Shown here: positions 1 to 9,222 of the stretch, piece after piece
Layout of the letters: every line of letters starts with the position of its first letter
How positions within the stretch are numbered: the stretch's first letter is position 1
NCBI RefSeq assembly: GCF_001719045.1
Contig: NZ_CP015423.1
Location: 5,382,001 to 5,446,000 of the forward strand
Length of the DNA: 64,000 bases
Source of the DNA: Paenibacillus polymyxa
Lineage (GTDB): Bacteria; Bacillota; Bacilli; Paenibacillales; Paenibacillaceae
Direction: 5' to 3'
Program-made: the position numbers and the translations under genes
The notes under the pieces: model-generated
Told to the model about the DNA's origin: nothing
The model's database searches: none
The model's input: only the letters and a program-made list of their open reading frames with translations

Positions 1-1511
1 AATACCAAAATCAGCCTTTCAATTTGCATCAGCTTTTGACACATACCTCAGGATTGGATGAAGCGCTGTACGACATTAACAGCTCGACTCGGGCAGGCGT
101 TTTGCCCACAGAGCAGTATCTCAGCACGTATTTTCAAAATCAGCCTCCCATCCGCAAACCTGGAATTCAGTATGATTACAGCAATGTCGCCTACGGTCTG
201 ATCGGTAATATCGTGGAGCAAGTAAGCGGTCAGGGACTGAACGATTACCTCCGTACACATCTGTTCCAGCCGATGAATATGCCCAGCGCGACGCTGGAAT
301 TGCCGTTAAATCATCCGGCACTGGCTCAATCGTATCAGTGGAAGGATGGAGGGTATTTGAAACAGCCTTTGTCATATATCAATCTGCCGGGAGCAGGAGC
401 GTTGAACGTCACACCCAACGAGTTTTCCCATTACCTGATCACTCATTTAAACCAGGGCAAGTATGAGGGCAAAGTGGTGCTCCAGCCACATACAGTAAAA
501 GTGATGCATGCGCAGCAATTTGCAGTCGATGCACGACTGGATGGCGTAGGCTACGGATTTTTCCGTGGTCATTTGGAGACGGGAGTACCTATGCTGTGGG
601 CTACCGGGGAAATTGATGATTTTATTTCCGAAATGGTACTGATTCCGTCGCAAAAGATCGGTATTTTTGTGATCATTAATTCAGCTGACACGGACACCCT
701 GCTTCATGGAAAAGTCATCCATGCGATAGCCCAAATGCTGCCCTCAGAGCCGCAGGCCGTTTCGCAGTCACTAACTCGTTCTTCCACCCAAGTGAAGCTT
801 TCGCCAGAGATTGAGGGCGTATATCAGGTGGATTCTAATCCTGTTCATGGGTGGGGAAAATGGATTCGGATACTGGGAAACATTACATACACCGTGCGAA
901 TTCAAGATGATCATAAGTTAATTGTTAAAGGAAAATACCCAAATGAGAATGAAGCAACAGACAAAGTTTTTCAAGCAGCAGGCGATGGATTGTTTGTGGA
1001 AAAGGGGGGCCAACTTAAAATTTTGCTGTATCAGGAAAACGGTACGTGGATGATGGTTGCCCCGGATAGTAAGACCATGAAGCAGACGACACTTTGGCAC
1101 TGTACCTGGACTCTGCTTGTCAGCTACGCTGCCGCCTCCTTATTTTTCATCACGACCTTGCTGATTTGGATCGTAAGATATGTGATCAGAGATATCCGTA
1201 AAACGAATAATCACATTTCGTCCAACCTTGCATTCATTGCGTCACTAAATACGATTTTTCTCGGGGTGCAGGTCATCTATGGTAACAATCAGATCGTGTA
1301 TGGCTATTCCGCGTGGTATATCTGGGGAATTTGCACGCTGCCACTCATTTCAGCACTCATTGCCGTGTGGGTATTAATCGTGAATGGCGCAAAGCTGATT
1401 ACAGGGGAAAGAAGAACCCGGGCTGCCGGGAAAATCCTATTTGCCGTACTCACATTGCTGCATACGGTGTATCTTTTTTATTGGAATTTCCTTCCTATTC
1501 ATTATTCCTAA
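1..1511 (+). CDS. Serine beta-lactamase-fold hydrolase with C-terminal membrane domain (5' truncated)
   Basis: The reading frame is open to the left edge, so the N-terminus, including the expected SxxK nucleophile motif, lies outside the window. What is visible begins with the LLTHTSGL stretch typical of the class C beta-lactamase / penicillin-binding-protein family, followed by the YSN motif (the YxN catalytic element) about 45 residues later. After the hydrolase domain there is a poorly conserved linker and then four hydrophobic segments in the last 130 residues, so the enzyme is probably anchored to the membrane with the catalytic part outside. Members of this family act on cell-wall peptides or small esters; the substrate cannot be told. 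TTG at 24 is not the real start. It ends about 100 bases before the next gene, whose signal peptide and own ribosome site suggest separate translation. Confidence 0.85.
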   Translation, partial: YQNQPFNLHQLLTHTSGLDEALYDINSSTRAGVLPTEQYLSTYFQNQPPIRKPGIQYDYSNVAYGLIGNIVEQVSGQGLNDYLRTHLFQPMNMPSATLELPLNHPALAQSYQWKDGGYLKQPLSYINLPGAGALNVTPNEFSHYLITHLNQGKYEGKVVLQPHTVKVMHAQQFAVDARLDGVGYGFFRGHLETGVPMLWATGEIDDFISEMVLIPSQKIGIFVIINSADTDTLLHGKVIHAIAQMLPSEPQAVSQSLTRSSTQVKLSPEIEGVYQVDSNPVHGWGKWIRILGNITYTVRIQDDHKLIVKGKYPNENEATDKVFQAAGDGLFVEKGGQLKILLYQENGTWMMVAPDSKTMKQTTLWHCTWTLLVSYAAASLFFITTLLIWIVRYVIRDIRKTNNHISSNLAFIASLNTIFLGVQVIYGNNQIVYGYSAWYIWGICTLPLISALIAVWVLIVNGAKLITGERRTRAAGKILFAVLTLLHTVYLFYWNFLPIHYS

Positions 1512-1611
1512 AGATTTACAAAACAATGCATATTCGAACATAAATGAATGCTAAAATTTGTATCTGATGCCCCCCCAGAGGGGCTTTAAACCAACAAACA
1601 GGAGGAAAAGA

Positions 1612-4600
1612 ATGGGAATCTTTCGTCGTTTTACATCCCGTAGCTTCAAATACGCAACTGCTATGGTTTTCACTTTATCGTTGTACGCTGGTGTTGCGGG
1701 CAGCATGCAACCGGCACGGGCAGAAGGTCCGGCGGACCCAGCCCCCTTCATTGCAGCGAAAGTGGTCAATGAGAACGCTGGTAAAAAAGTGCTGTTTGAT
1801 AATACACATGGACAGACAGCTGGCGCAGCAGATTGGGTGATTGATGGTGGATTTTCAGACTTCGGCCAAGCCCTCGCGAGTAATGGCTATGATGTACACG
1901 AGCTTCGCCAATCTACGCCTATTACTTACAATGATCTAAAGAATTATGATGTATTTGTTACGGCAGAGCCGAATATTCCTTTTAAACAGAGCGAACAGGC
2001 TGCAATGGAGCAGTATGTAAAAGCAGGCAATAGTATTTTTTTCATTGGAGATCATTATAACGCGGACCGCAACAAGAATCGCTGGGACGGATCGGAGAGC
2101 ATTAATGGCTATCGTCGTGGTGCATGGGAAGACCCTGCGAAGGGAATGAGTGCGGAAGAAAAAAGCTCGGCAGCAATGCAGGGCGTAGTCAGCTCAGATT
2201 GGCTGGGCAGCCAGTTTGGTGTGCGCTTTCGCTACAATGCATTAGGCGATATCACGGCCAATCAGATTGTTGAGCCAGCGCAGGCGTTCAACATTACAGC
2301 TGGAGTGAGCAATGTCGCAATGCATGCAGGATCAACACTCGCAATTATCGACCCAGCGAAAGCCAAGGGAATCGTATATCTTCCTAAAACCAATCAGGCT
2401 TGGGGCAACGCGGTAGATCAGGGCGTTTATAACGGAGGCGGCATTCCGGAAGGACCTTATGCAGCTGTATCGAAATTAGGGCAAGGCAAAGCTGCTTTCA
2501 TTGGGGACTCGTCTCCTGTCGAAGATGCAACGCCAAAATATTTGCGCGAAGAGACAGGAACCAAGAAGACAACGTATGACGGCTTTAAGGAGCAGGATGA
2601 CGCTGTGTTACTGGTTAATATCGTAGACTGGTTGTCCAAGAAGGAGGAGTATACCAGCCTGACGGAAGTGAAAAGCTTACAGCTGGACCAGCCGACGGCA
2701 TTACTGCCTTTTGAAGAGCCGCAGACTTCCACGGAACCACAAGCCGAGCCTTGGTCCGCTCCCGCAGCCGGCTACAAATGGTGGGATCAGCGAACATTCA
2801 AAGCAGGGTCCTATGACGGATCTACAGCCAGTGCGCAACCAGTGTACAGCATCGTTCGTCAAGAGCAGCTGCCCAATGCACAGCCTTTTCAAATTCGGGT
2901 TACTGCCGACCAACTGGCTCCTAACAGCACGATTAGCGGATTCAGCACAGGTATTTATGTTGCAGGCGGCAATCAAGTAGCCCAAATTCAAAATCCGGAT
3001 GGAAGCTGGCCAACCTCTTACGGCTATAGCGGAACATTTAGCCTGGAGTCCAACGGCAAAGGTCATGCCTATAAGGACTTGACGGTGCGGATCAAGCCGG
3101 GAACCAGTGGTTCAGCTAATCTTAGACTGAGGCAAAACGGCAGCAATCTGCTGACCCAATCCGTCATGCTGGCTGATGTCCCGGCCCAGCCGTTGCCTGA
3201 GGAAGGCAATACGGTTCCAACTCGTATCAGTGTCGCAGAAGCACGGAGTCTCCCGGCTGGCAAAGTCGTGACCTTAGAGGGTGTTGTGACGACAGAACCA
3301 GGTGCATTCGGTGGTCAAGCCTTTTACATGCAGGATGAAAGTGGCGGTATTTATGTATATCAGAACCAAAGCGGCTTTCACCAAGGGGATCGAGTAAAGC
3401 TTACAGCAAGCTTGGCACTGTATAATAGTGAGCTAGAGTTAACCGATCCAGTGGCAATTGAAAAAACGGGAGAAGGACAACTTCCGGAAGCTGTACAAGT
3501 CACCGAACTCAGTGATGCGAACCAAGGACAGTTGGTCGAGCTTCCTACGGCAATGATTCGTAATGTGATAGACGCCACTCCCGTAGGTTCGTTTGAATTT
3601 GATGCAGTATCTGGTGAAGTAAGTCACCATGTGCGCGTCGATGCACGTACAGGCTTAACTCGGACATCTTTTCCATATCAAGAAGGACAGCAAGTGAAGC
3701 TGAAGGGAATTTCGGCGATTTTCAAAGGGAATTATCAGTTAAAACCGCGTGGACTGGATGATTTTTCATCTCAGACAGGCGCAGCTTTGCAGGAAGTAGA
3801 GCTTTCAATGGATCAAACGACCCTCAACATTGGGGACACGGCAGCGACACATCTCAAGGGTACGCTGACAGATGGCAGCGAAGCTGATTTAAGCCGCGCT
3901 TCTGTTCAGTATATCAGCAGTCATGAATCCGTTTCGCTGGATACGTATGGAGAACTTAAGGCCCTAAAAGAGGGGAGCGCGGAGATTACAGCCAGCGTCA
4001 CCTTGGACGGTAAAACGGTCGTATCCAATCCTGTAACCGTTAGAGTCGAAAAGACTGCTGTAGGTGAAGTGCCGGGTAAACCTGTGCTGTCGCATGATAA
4101 CGGGCAGGACACCGGGCTGAAGGATGGCAACTACAACATCACCATGAATCTGTGGTGGGGTACGAATGGTGATGAACTCAAGTTGTACGAAAACGACAAG
4201 CTGATTGGCACCCAATCGTTGCAAGCCGCTTCCCCTGGAGCACAGCATGCAGTCATTCCTGTTACAGGCAAGACCAATGGTATCTACACGTATACTGCAG
4301 AACTGATCAACGCTTCTGGTAAAACGACCAGCGATCCGTTAACTGTCGAAGTGACCGATGCTTCCCCTAGCATTCCAGTGCTGTCTCATGACAATTGGGA
4401 CGGTGACGGCACCTACACCCTTACAATGAACATGTGGTGGGGCACGAATGCGACAAAATACAACTTATATGAAAATGGAAAACTGATCGATGCCCAGGAT
4501 TTTCTAAGCCAAAGCCCGCAGGCTCAAAGTGCAGTCACCAACATCCAAAATCAAAAGCCGGGTACATATGAGTATCGGGCCGAGTTAGTCAATGCTTCAG

Positions 4601-4647
4601 GAGAAGTTTCTAGTCAAACGATAAGTGTAGAAGTAAAGGGCCATTAA
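1612..4647 (+). CDS. Large secreted modular protein with OB-fold and two chitinase-A-type N-terminal domains
   Basis: The start is placed at ATG 1612, seven bases after GGAGG, rather than at the upstream in-frame TTG; it gives a clean signal peptide with an ARA cleavage site near residue 36. Order of modules: an N-terminal Rossmann-like region (about residues 55-360, beginning with VLFDNTHGQ and containing FFIGDH) resembling glutamine-amidotransferase/ThuA-like folds; a linker; a beta-rich region; an OB-fold of the YhcR nuclease-associated type (about 535-735, with the QAFYMQDESGGIYVY core); a bacterial Ig-like domain; and two copies of the chitinase A N-terminal/FnIII-like domain at the C-terminus, each starting PVLSHDN and carrying WWGTN. 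I see no nuclease catalytic domain. A role in binding extracellular DNA or polysaccharide is an inference. A terminator follows directly. Confidence 0.85.
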   Translation: MGIFRRFTSRSFKYATAMVFTLSLYAGVAGSMQPARAEGPADPAPFIAAKVVNENAGKKVLFDNTHGQTAGAADWVIDGGFSDFGQALASNGYDVHELRQSTPITYNDLKNYDVFVTAEPNIPFKQSEQAAMEQYVKAGNSIFFIGDHYNADRNKNRWDGSESINGYRRGAWEDPAKGMSAEEKSSAAMQGVVSSDWLGSQFGVRFRYNALGDITANQIVEPAQAFNITAGVSNVAMHAGSTLAIIDPAKAKGIVYLPKTNQAWGNAVDQGVYNGGGIPEGPYAAVSKLGQGKAAFIGDSSPVEDATPKYLREETGTKKTTYDGFKEQDDAVLLVNIVDWLSKKEEYTSLTEVKSLQLDQPTALLPFEEPQTSTEPQAEPWSAPAAGYKWWDQRTFKAGSYDGSTASAQPVYSIVRQEQLPNAQPFQIRVTADQLAPNSTISGFSTGIYVAGGNQVAQIQNPDGSWPTSYGYSGTFSLESNGKGHAYKDLTVRIKPGTSGSANLRLRQNGSNLLTQSVMLADVPAQPLPEEGNTVPTRISVAEARSLPAGKVVTLEGVVTTEPGAFGGQAFYMQDESGGIYVYQNQSGFHQGDRVKLTASLALYNSELELTDPVAIEKTGEGQLPEAVQVTELSDANQGQLVELPTAMIRNVIDATPVGSFEFDAVSGEVSHHVRVDARTGLTRTSFPYQEGQQVKLKGISAIFKGNYQLKPRGLDDFSSQTGAALQEVELSMDQTTLNIGDTAATHLKGTLTDGSEADLSRASVQYISSHESVSLDTYGELKALKEGSAEITASVTLDGKTVVSNPVTVRVEKTAVGEVPGKPVLSHDNGQDTGLKDGNYNITMNLWWGTNGDELKLYENDKLIGTQSLQAASPGAQHAVIPVTGKTNGIYTYTAELINASGKTTSDPLTVEVTDASPSIPVLSHDNWDGDGTYTLTMNMWWGTNATKYNLYENGKLIDAQDFLSQSPQAQSAVTNIQNQKPGTYEYRAELVNASGEVSSQTISVEVKGH

Positions 4648-4676
4648 GTAGAAATGATGGGCCGTTAAAAAGTAAG

Positions 4677-4725
4677 AGCATCTATTGACCTCGTGAGAGT
4701 CTATAGATGCTTTTTTATTTTTTTT
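4677..4725 (+). terminator. Rho-independent terminator
   Basis: The arms AGCATCTAT and ATAGATGCT flank a short loop and are followed by a long T-rich run. It ends the large secreted protein gene. Confidence 0.85.
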
Positions 4726-4744
4726 CGAAGCGGGAATTATCATT

Positions 4745-4864
4745 TTAGGATTGGGTTGGCGAAGCGGAAAGTCCCTCTATATCTGAGGAGCCATAGAAGA
4801 ACATGGCAACTAGAATCACAATAATGACAACCTCTGCAAAATATTCTCCATCAAACTCACTCAC
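4745..4864 (-). CDS. Small single-span membrane protein, 39 residues
   Basis: This is a short reverse-strand ORF that starts at GTG 4864, nine bases after an AGGAG ribosome site. The product begins SEFDGEYFAEV, continues with a strongly hydrophobic stretch (VVIIVILVAMFFY, residues about 12-24) and ends in a polar Ser/Thr-rich tail. It therefore looks like a one-helix membrane peptide. It lies 25 bases downstream of, and on the same strand as, the 115-residue gene at 4890-5237, so the two are probably co-transcribed. Many Paenibacillus and Bacillus spore-associated peptides have this size and shape, but no specific family was recognised. An ATG 5 bases upstream is in a frame that stops at once. 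Confidence 0.6.
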   Translation of the reverse strand: MSEFDGEYFAEVVIIVILVAMFFYGSSDIEGLSASPTQS

Positions 4865-4889
4865 CGCATAAGTCTCCTTTCGCCACTTG

Positions 4890-5237
4890 TTAATTATTTA
4901 TTTTCTGTGAAAAGGCTTGTATCACCTGGTCCAGTGTCATATTCCCGTTATCATTTAAAAATTTCACCATATTATCGACATTGGATGGAGTGGATGCTAG
5001 TGTTTTGTATTTTCCTGTGAGTCCTAAAAACAATGTTGCTTGTCTGTATAAAGTCACGGAATCGACGTTTAGTTTTCCTGTTAGTAGGAGGGCTGCCACG
5101 AGGACCTCCACATTTTTTCCTTGAAGCGCAGAAAAGATAGCCGAATTACTGTTTAATCCATTTTTCTTTTGACCGTTGAGGGGGGATTTGGATTTACGAT
5201 TCCCGTTCCCATTACCATTCTTTCCTAAGGAAGCCAT
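4890..5237 (-). CDS. Hypothetical protein with basic Asn/Gly/Lys-rich N-terminus
   Basis: The gene has an excellent ribosome site (GGGAGGA, seven bases before ATG). The first 30 residues are a low-complexity run rich in Asn, Gly, Lys and Ser. The remaining 85 residues look globular and mainly helical, with a hydrophobic core segment VEVLVAALLLTGKL near residue 50 and a C-terminal helix ending in QAFSQKINN. There is no signal peptide. The small membrane peptide gene follows 25 bases downstream. I do not recognise the family. Similar short proteins with a basic disordered head and a helical tail occur in spore-forming bacteria, but a spore role here is only a guess. Confidence 0.7.
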   Translation of the reverse strand: MASLGKNGNGNGNRKSKSPLNGQKKNGLNSNSAIFSALQGKNVEVLVAALLLTGKLNVDSVTLYRQATLFLGLTGKYKTLASTPSNVDNMVKFLNDNGNMTLDQVIQAFSQKINN

Positions 5238-5603
5238 TGAATCTTCCTCCCGCCATATACTGCTCCTGCCTGGTTTTCACAAAATTAGAGACAAGGACAG
5301 CGGCACTCCATGTGCTCATCAATATACGTTATGATCATACGATATGCGAATAAGAGAGCATTGGTTACTATAAGAATCATCCTGGCTGAAGGCAGTTGGC
5401 TACTGTTATCCAGTAATTTATTTCGCATGTTGGTCCGATTTAGAGTAAACTACAATAAAGCAAGCCAAATGAGCATTTGCATAAATCCCAGGAGCGTTTT
5501 CAATCAGCAATGTTTAGACTGAAACGGTTTAGTTCGTTTATTGTATTTTTGAGCGTTGAATTGGAATTAAGCAAAATGCTGAAATAGGAGTTGTAGATAA
5601 AAT
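5238..5603. other. Intergenic region upstream of greA
   Basis: About 365 bases lie between the divergent small gene and greA. An ORF on the plus strand in this stretch has no ribosome site and no protein-like composition. The region should hold promoters for both flanking genes, but I could not identify a convincing pair of -35 and -10 boxes. Confidence 0.4.
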
Positions 5604-6083
5604 ATGTCGAATGAAGAAGTATTGTTAACTAAAGAGGGATTGGCCAAGCTGGAGGATGAGCTTAAGGAACTGAAGACCGTAAAACGCAAGGAGCTAGCCG
5701 AACGCCTTAAGTTGGCTATCAGCTACGGCGATTTGAAAGAAAATAGTGAGTATCACTCAGCCAAGGACGACCAAGCGTTTATGGAAACCCGCATTCTCAT
5801 ATTGGAGAAGATGCTGACCAAAGCCCGGGTCGTGGATGAGAGTAATTTAGACCTTAGAACCGTTAGTATCGGATCGACTGTCATTCTGAATGACATCGAA
5901 TTTTCAGAGAAGATGGAATACAAAATTGTAAGTCCTGCTGAGGCGGATGTTCTTGATAACAAAATTTCCTATGAAAGTCCTTTAGGCAAGGCACTTTTGG
6001 GAAAAGAAGTGGGCAGTATCATTCATGTGGATGCACCCATGGCTGTAATTAAATATGAGCTGCTTGAAATTAAGCTCACATAG
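5604..6083 (+). CDS. greA: Transcription elongation factor GreA
   Basis: GreA binds in the secondary channel of RNA polymerase and stimulates cleavage of backtracked transcripts. The 159-residue product has the expected length and order: an N-terminal antiparallel coiled coil (about residues 8-75, opening with LTKEGLAKLEDEL) whose tip carries acidic residues near GDLKENSEY, then a C-terminal FKBP-like domain with the family's VGSTV-like and ISYESPLGKALLG segments. ATG 5604 follows AGGAG by about twelve bases, a little longer than usual. It is monocistronic here with its own terminator, so a second greA copy elsewhere is possible. Confidence 0.96.
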   Translation: MSNEEVLLTKEGLAKLEDELKELKTVKRKELAERLKLAISYGDLKENSEYHSAKDDQAFMETRILILEKMLTKARVVDESNLDLRTVSIGSTVILNDIEFSEKMEYKIVSPAEADVLDNKISYESPLGKALLGKEVGSIIHVDAPMAVIKYELLEIKLT

Positions 6084-6087
6084 TTCA

Positions 6088-6126
6088 TTCCCGATTCCCT
6101 TATATGAGGGGGCCGGGATTTTTTAT
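6088..6126 (+). terminator. Terminator of greA
   Basis: TCCCG and CGGGA arms with an inner CCCT/AGGG stem are followed by a run of T. Confidence 0.75.
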
Positions 6127-6215
6127 TTCTCGCTGCCTACAATACCGTCCATGTGGAGCACAGTTGCACTCCACATACTGGACAGGATTTTCTTTGCTCC
6201 GCTAAGCGCACTAAG

Positions 6216-6755
6216 TTAGTCCGTCATTAGGAAGCCCGCTTGCTCCAATGCAGCGCAGGCATCATTAATTTTATCTTCGTCCGAGGCATTCAAGGTATGC
6301 AGGTGGATGCCTCCCGTCAGCTGGGACAAATAAGTGGCCTGGGTGGAGCTGATTTTACGGATAAAATCGTCCACTTCCTTGCGAGTTCCAACCCGTATCG
6401 GAGCAGTCAGATCCCCGTATACTGGATGCTCAACAATAACATCCTGCACACTTACACCGTAGTCCACAATCAGCTTTAGTTCCTCTTCTGTCTGTTCAGG
6501 TCGATGTTTACACACAATAATACGTGAGGCTAAGGGAGTTGCCTGACTCGCAGGCTCCATATAAATGTATCCTTGACTTGTTGCAAGGATAGGCTCTTGG
6601 CTTGCTTTTAACAGGGAAATATCCTGGACAATTACTTGTCGGGAGACGGAGGATCTGCGTGCCAGTTCGCTCCCGGTCAGTGGTGATTCGCTCTTGAGCC
6701 ACAATAGTAGCTGTTCGCGGCGATCCGTACCTGACCGTTTTAAAGATTCAGTCAA
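6216..6755 (-). CDS. niaR: NAD biosynthesis repressor NiaR (YrxA type, HTH plus 3H domain)
   Basis: NiaR is a nicotinate-responsive repressor of NAD synthesis genes in Firmicutes. Residues about 12-60 form a winged helix-turn-helix (LTGSELARRSSVSRQVIVQDI). The rest is the 3H domain, recognised by three spaced histidines: CKHR near residue 83, EHPVYG near 110 and GGIHLHTL near 150. The start is TTG: the last bases of the upstream nadS gene (CGTTGA) supply both the nadS stop and this start, and AAAGGAG inside nadS is the ribosome site, so translation is coupled. Together with nadS it is transcribed away from nadA, and the palindrome between the two units is its likely operator. Confidence 0.93.
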   Translation of the reverse strand: MTESLKRSGTDRREQLLLWLKSESPLTGSELARRSSVSRQVIVQDISLLKASQEPILATSQGYIYMEPASQATPLASRIIVCKHRPEQTEEELKLIVDYGVSVQDVIVEHPVYGDLTAPIRVGTRKEVDDFIRKISSTQATYLSQLTGGIHLHTLNASDEDKINDACAALEQAGFLMTD

Positions 6756-7906
6756 CGGGATAAGCTCCTTTCTTTTCGATGCGTCAGGTCTGTCAAAATA
6801 TCTACCAATACATTCAATTCCTCGATGGTGGTCGTTCTTCCGAAAGAAACACGGATAAATTGTAACGCTTCACGGCCGGATGCTCCAAGCGCCTGTAAGG
6901 CAGGCGAAGGATCGTGGTGTCCGGCAGCACATGCGCTTCCAGTTGATATACAGACACCTCTGCGATTACATTCCAGCATAACATATTGTCCCTCGTAACC
7001 GTGAAAAAAACATCCTACGATATGATGAAGCACTGCTTTATTCTCGCTTTCCTGTACGGCCCAACGTAACGGAATGGATCTTTCCTGAATTTTCGTAATA
7101 AAGTGTCTTCTCAGGGTAGTATATCGCTCCTGATGCGACTCCATCTGTTCGGTCATCATTTCTGCCGCCACGACAAAGGCTGCAATCCCGGGAACATTAA
7201 CCGTTCCAGGACGAAATCCGTTTTCATGTAGTGTATCAGGGTACACGGGACGCCATGGGGTTCCGGGTTTGAGATATGCAGCACCGACACCTTTGGGGCC
7301 ATACACTTTATGGCTTGATACAGAGAGTGCATCTACTCCCATGGATTCTACATCTACGCGAATATTCCCAAATGTCTGTACCGCATCACTGTGCAGCAAA
7401 ATACCCCATTCGCGTAGCAGGGGAGATAAGGCAGCAAGGTCCTGAACCAGTCCCGTTTCCGAATTAGCGTGTTGTACGGAGACAAGTCCGGTGTCTTCTC
7501 TCAGGTGAGGTAAAAGAGTTTCGCGAGTCATTCGTCCTTCCCGATCCGGTTGCACAATGGTCAGTTCATAGCCCTGACGTTCCAGCAAAGTAGCAAGGTT
7601 GTACATCGAGTGGTGTTCCAAAGCGCTCATGATCCAATGCTTTTTATGCTGCGGCAACCCGTTCAGGATCGATTGCACAACCAACATATTGGATTCTGTT
7701 CCCCCTGTTGTAAAATAGATGCCTTCCTTTTGCCCGCCAATCATATTTGCTATTCGTTGCCTGCTGTAATCTAGCGTATAGGCTGCTTGACCGCCCGCAT
7801 CATGGAGACTGCTGGCATTTCCGAACATTTCCTTATTTAATACGTTATACATATTTAAAGCTTCGCCACACATAGGTGTGGAAGCGGCATAGTCCAGATA
7901 AATCAC
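6752..7906 (-). CDS. nadS: NadS-like cysteine desulfurase (NifS/IscS family)
   Basis: This is a PLP-dependent class V aminotransferase-fold enzyme that takes sulfur from cysteine. Motifs in order: YLDYAAST at the N-terminus, the PLP lysine in SVSSHKVYGPKG, and the catalytic cysteine in STGSACAAGHHDPS near the C-terminus. Start is set at GTG 7906, seven bases after GGAGG; an ATG 36 bases upstream lies before that ribosome site. The gene overlaps niaR and faces nadA, which is the arrangement known for a desulfurase dedicated to building the iron-sulfur cluster of quinolinate synthase. The symbol follows that context; by sequence alone it could also be called an IscS paralogue. Confidence 0.88.
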   Translation of the reverse strand: MIYLDYAASTPMCGEALNMYNVLNKEMFGNASSLHDAGGQAAYTLDYSRQRIANMIGGQKEGIYFTTGGTESNMLVVQSILNGLPQHKKHWIMSALEHHSMYNLATLLERQGYELTIVQPDREGRMTRETLLPHLREDTGLVSVQHANSETGLVQDLAALSPLLREWGILLHSDAVQTFGNIRVDVESMGVDALSVSSHKVYGPKGVGAAYLKPGTPWRPVYPDTLHENGFRPGTVNVPGIAAFVVAAEMMTEQMESHQERYTTLRRHFITKIQERSIPLRWAVQESENKAVLHHIVGCFFHGYEGQYVMLECNRRGVCISTGSACAAGHHDPSPALQALGASGREALQFIRVSFGRTTTIEELNVLVDILTDLTHRKERSLSR

Positions 7907-7977
7907 ACCAAATCCTCCCTGCTTAAAAATAATTCCATTCAAAAACTCTTGAGATTATTGTAAGCATGTGTAAATAT

Positions 7978-7993
7978 AAGTGTCAAGACACTT
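7978..7993. promoter_or_regulatory. Putative NiaR operator between nadS and nadA
   Basis: AAGTGTCAAGACACTT is a perfect palindrome of two seven-base arms around a central AA. It sits in the 166-base divergent region between the nadS and nadA starts. NiaR sites described in Firmicutes are palindromes with a GTGTC/GACAC core, so this fits; binding is inferred, not shown. Confidence 0.7.
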
Positions 7994-8072
7994 GTAAACA
8001 TGTATGTACACAAAGCGGTTATCTGTTCGTGAGAGCGGGAACGATCAGCCGCATCGATATGGAGGGATTCTA

Positions 8073-9179
8073 ATGTCTATGCTTGACGTTTTACAAGGAA
8101 ATCGAGGGCTTATGCCAGAGCATTATAAGACACTGACGGTTGCTGACATGGAGCAGCGAGTGGCCGAGCTGAAACAAAAATGGGGACCCAAGCTGCTCAT
8201 ACCGGGCCATCACTATCAAAAGGACGAGGTTATTCAATTTGCTGATATAACAGGAGACTCTCTACAGCTTGCTCAATTGGCTGCACAAAATCAGGAAGCG
8301 GAGTTTATTGTATTTTGTGGGGTACATTTTATGGCGGAGACAGCGGATATGCTGACTACTGATCGACAGACTGTTGTCCTGCCGGATATGCGTGCAGGCT
8401 GCTCGATGGCAGATATGGCGAATGTGGAGCAGACAGAACGAGCATGGAAGCATTTACAGGAGTTGGTAGGAGATACGATCATTCCGTTAACGTATGTAAA
8501 TTCCACAGCAGAGATCAAAGCCTTTGTAGGACGGCATGGCGGGGCTACCGTGACTTCTTCGAATGCTAAGCAAGTGCTGGAGTGGGCGCTGAAGCAAAAG
8601 GAACGTATTTTGTTTCTGCCGGATCAGCATTTAGGTCGCAATACAGCTTACGATCTTGGAATTCCGCTAAATGAAATGGCCGTGTGGAATCCAATGACCG
8701 ATCAGCTTGAGACTGAACAGGACCCGGCAACTGTAAAAATTATTTTATGGAAAGGACATTGCTCTGTTCATGAAAAGTTTACAGTAGATCACATTCGCAA
8801 TGTCCGCGAGCGTGATAAGAACATCCGGGTCATCGTTCACCCCGAATGCTCTTATGAGGTCGTACAGCTCGCAGATTGCGCGGGCTCCACAAAATTCATC
8901 ATCGATACCATTCGCGCGGCAGAGCCGGGAACCCAATGGGCTGTTGGCACAGAAATGAATCTCGTGCAACGAATCAAGCAGCAGTACCCTGAACAGCAGA
9001 TTGAATCGCTCAATCCCGATATGTGTCCCTGTCTGACCATGAACCGGATCGATCTTCCCCATTTGCTGTGGGCAATGGAGCAGTTTGATCGGGGTGAGCC
9101 TGTGGGTGTGATTCGTGTGGATGCTCAGATCAGACAGGATGCTGTACTAGCATTGAATCGTATGCTTGCTATCCGTTAA
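8073..9179 (+). CDS. nadA: Quinolinate synthase NadA
   Basis: NadA condenses iminoaspartate with dihydroxyacetone phosphate to quinolinate, using a [4Fe-4S] cluster. With the start at ATG 8073 (after GGAGGG) the product is 368 residues, and cysteines fall at positions 110, 230 and 320, exactly the numbering of the cluster ligands known in Bacillus subtilis NadA. Other landmarks are [12 protein letters not shown] near residue 42, VTSSNA near 160 and the CPCLTMNR tail. The longer upstream ATG at 8004 would lie almost on the operator and lacks a ribosome site. Unlike B. subtilis, nadB and nadC do not follow; a reverse-strand gene comes next. Confidence 0.96.
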   Translation: MSMLDVLQGNRGLMPEHYKTLTVADMEQRVAELKQKWGPKLLIPGHHYQKDEVIQFADITGDSLQLAQLAAQNQEAEFIVFCGVHFMAETADMLTTDRQTVVLPDMRAGCSMADMANVEQTERAWKHLQELVGDTIIPLTYVNSTAEIKAFVGRHGGATVTSSNAKQVLEWALKQKERILFLPDQHLGRNTAYDLGIPLNEMAVWNPMTDQLETEQDPATVKIILWKGHCSVHEKFTVDHIRNVRERDKNIRVIVHPECSYEVVQLADCAGSTKFIIDTIRAAEPGTQWAVGTEMNLVQRIKQQYPEQQIESLNPDMCPCLTMNRIDLPHLLWAMEQFDRGEPVGVIRVDAQIRQDAVLALNRMLAIR

Positions 9180-9222
9180 CCTTTTGCTGTTCCAGCGAGA
9201 ATGCTGCTTGAAATCTTTGGCC

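Noticed and set aside
5310..5522. 70-codon plus-strand ORF before greA
   Set aside because: No ribosome site, odd composition, and it covers the expected greA promoter.
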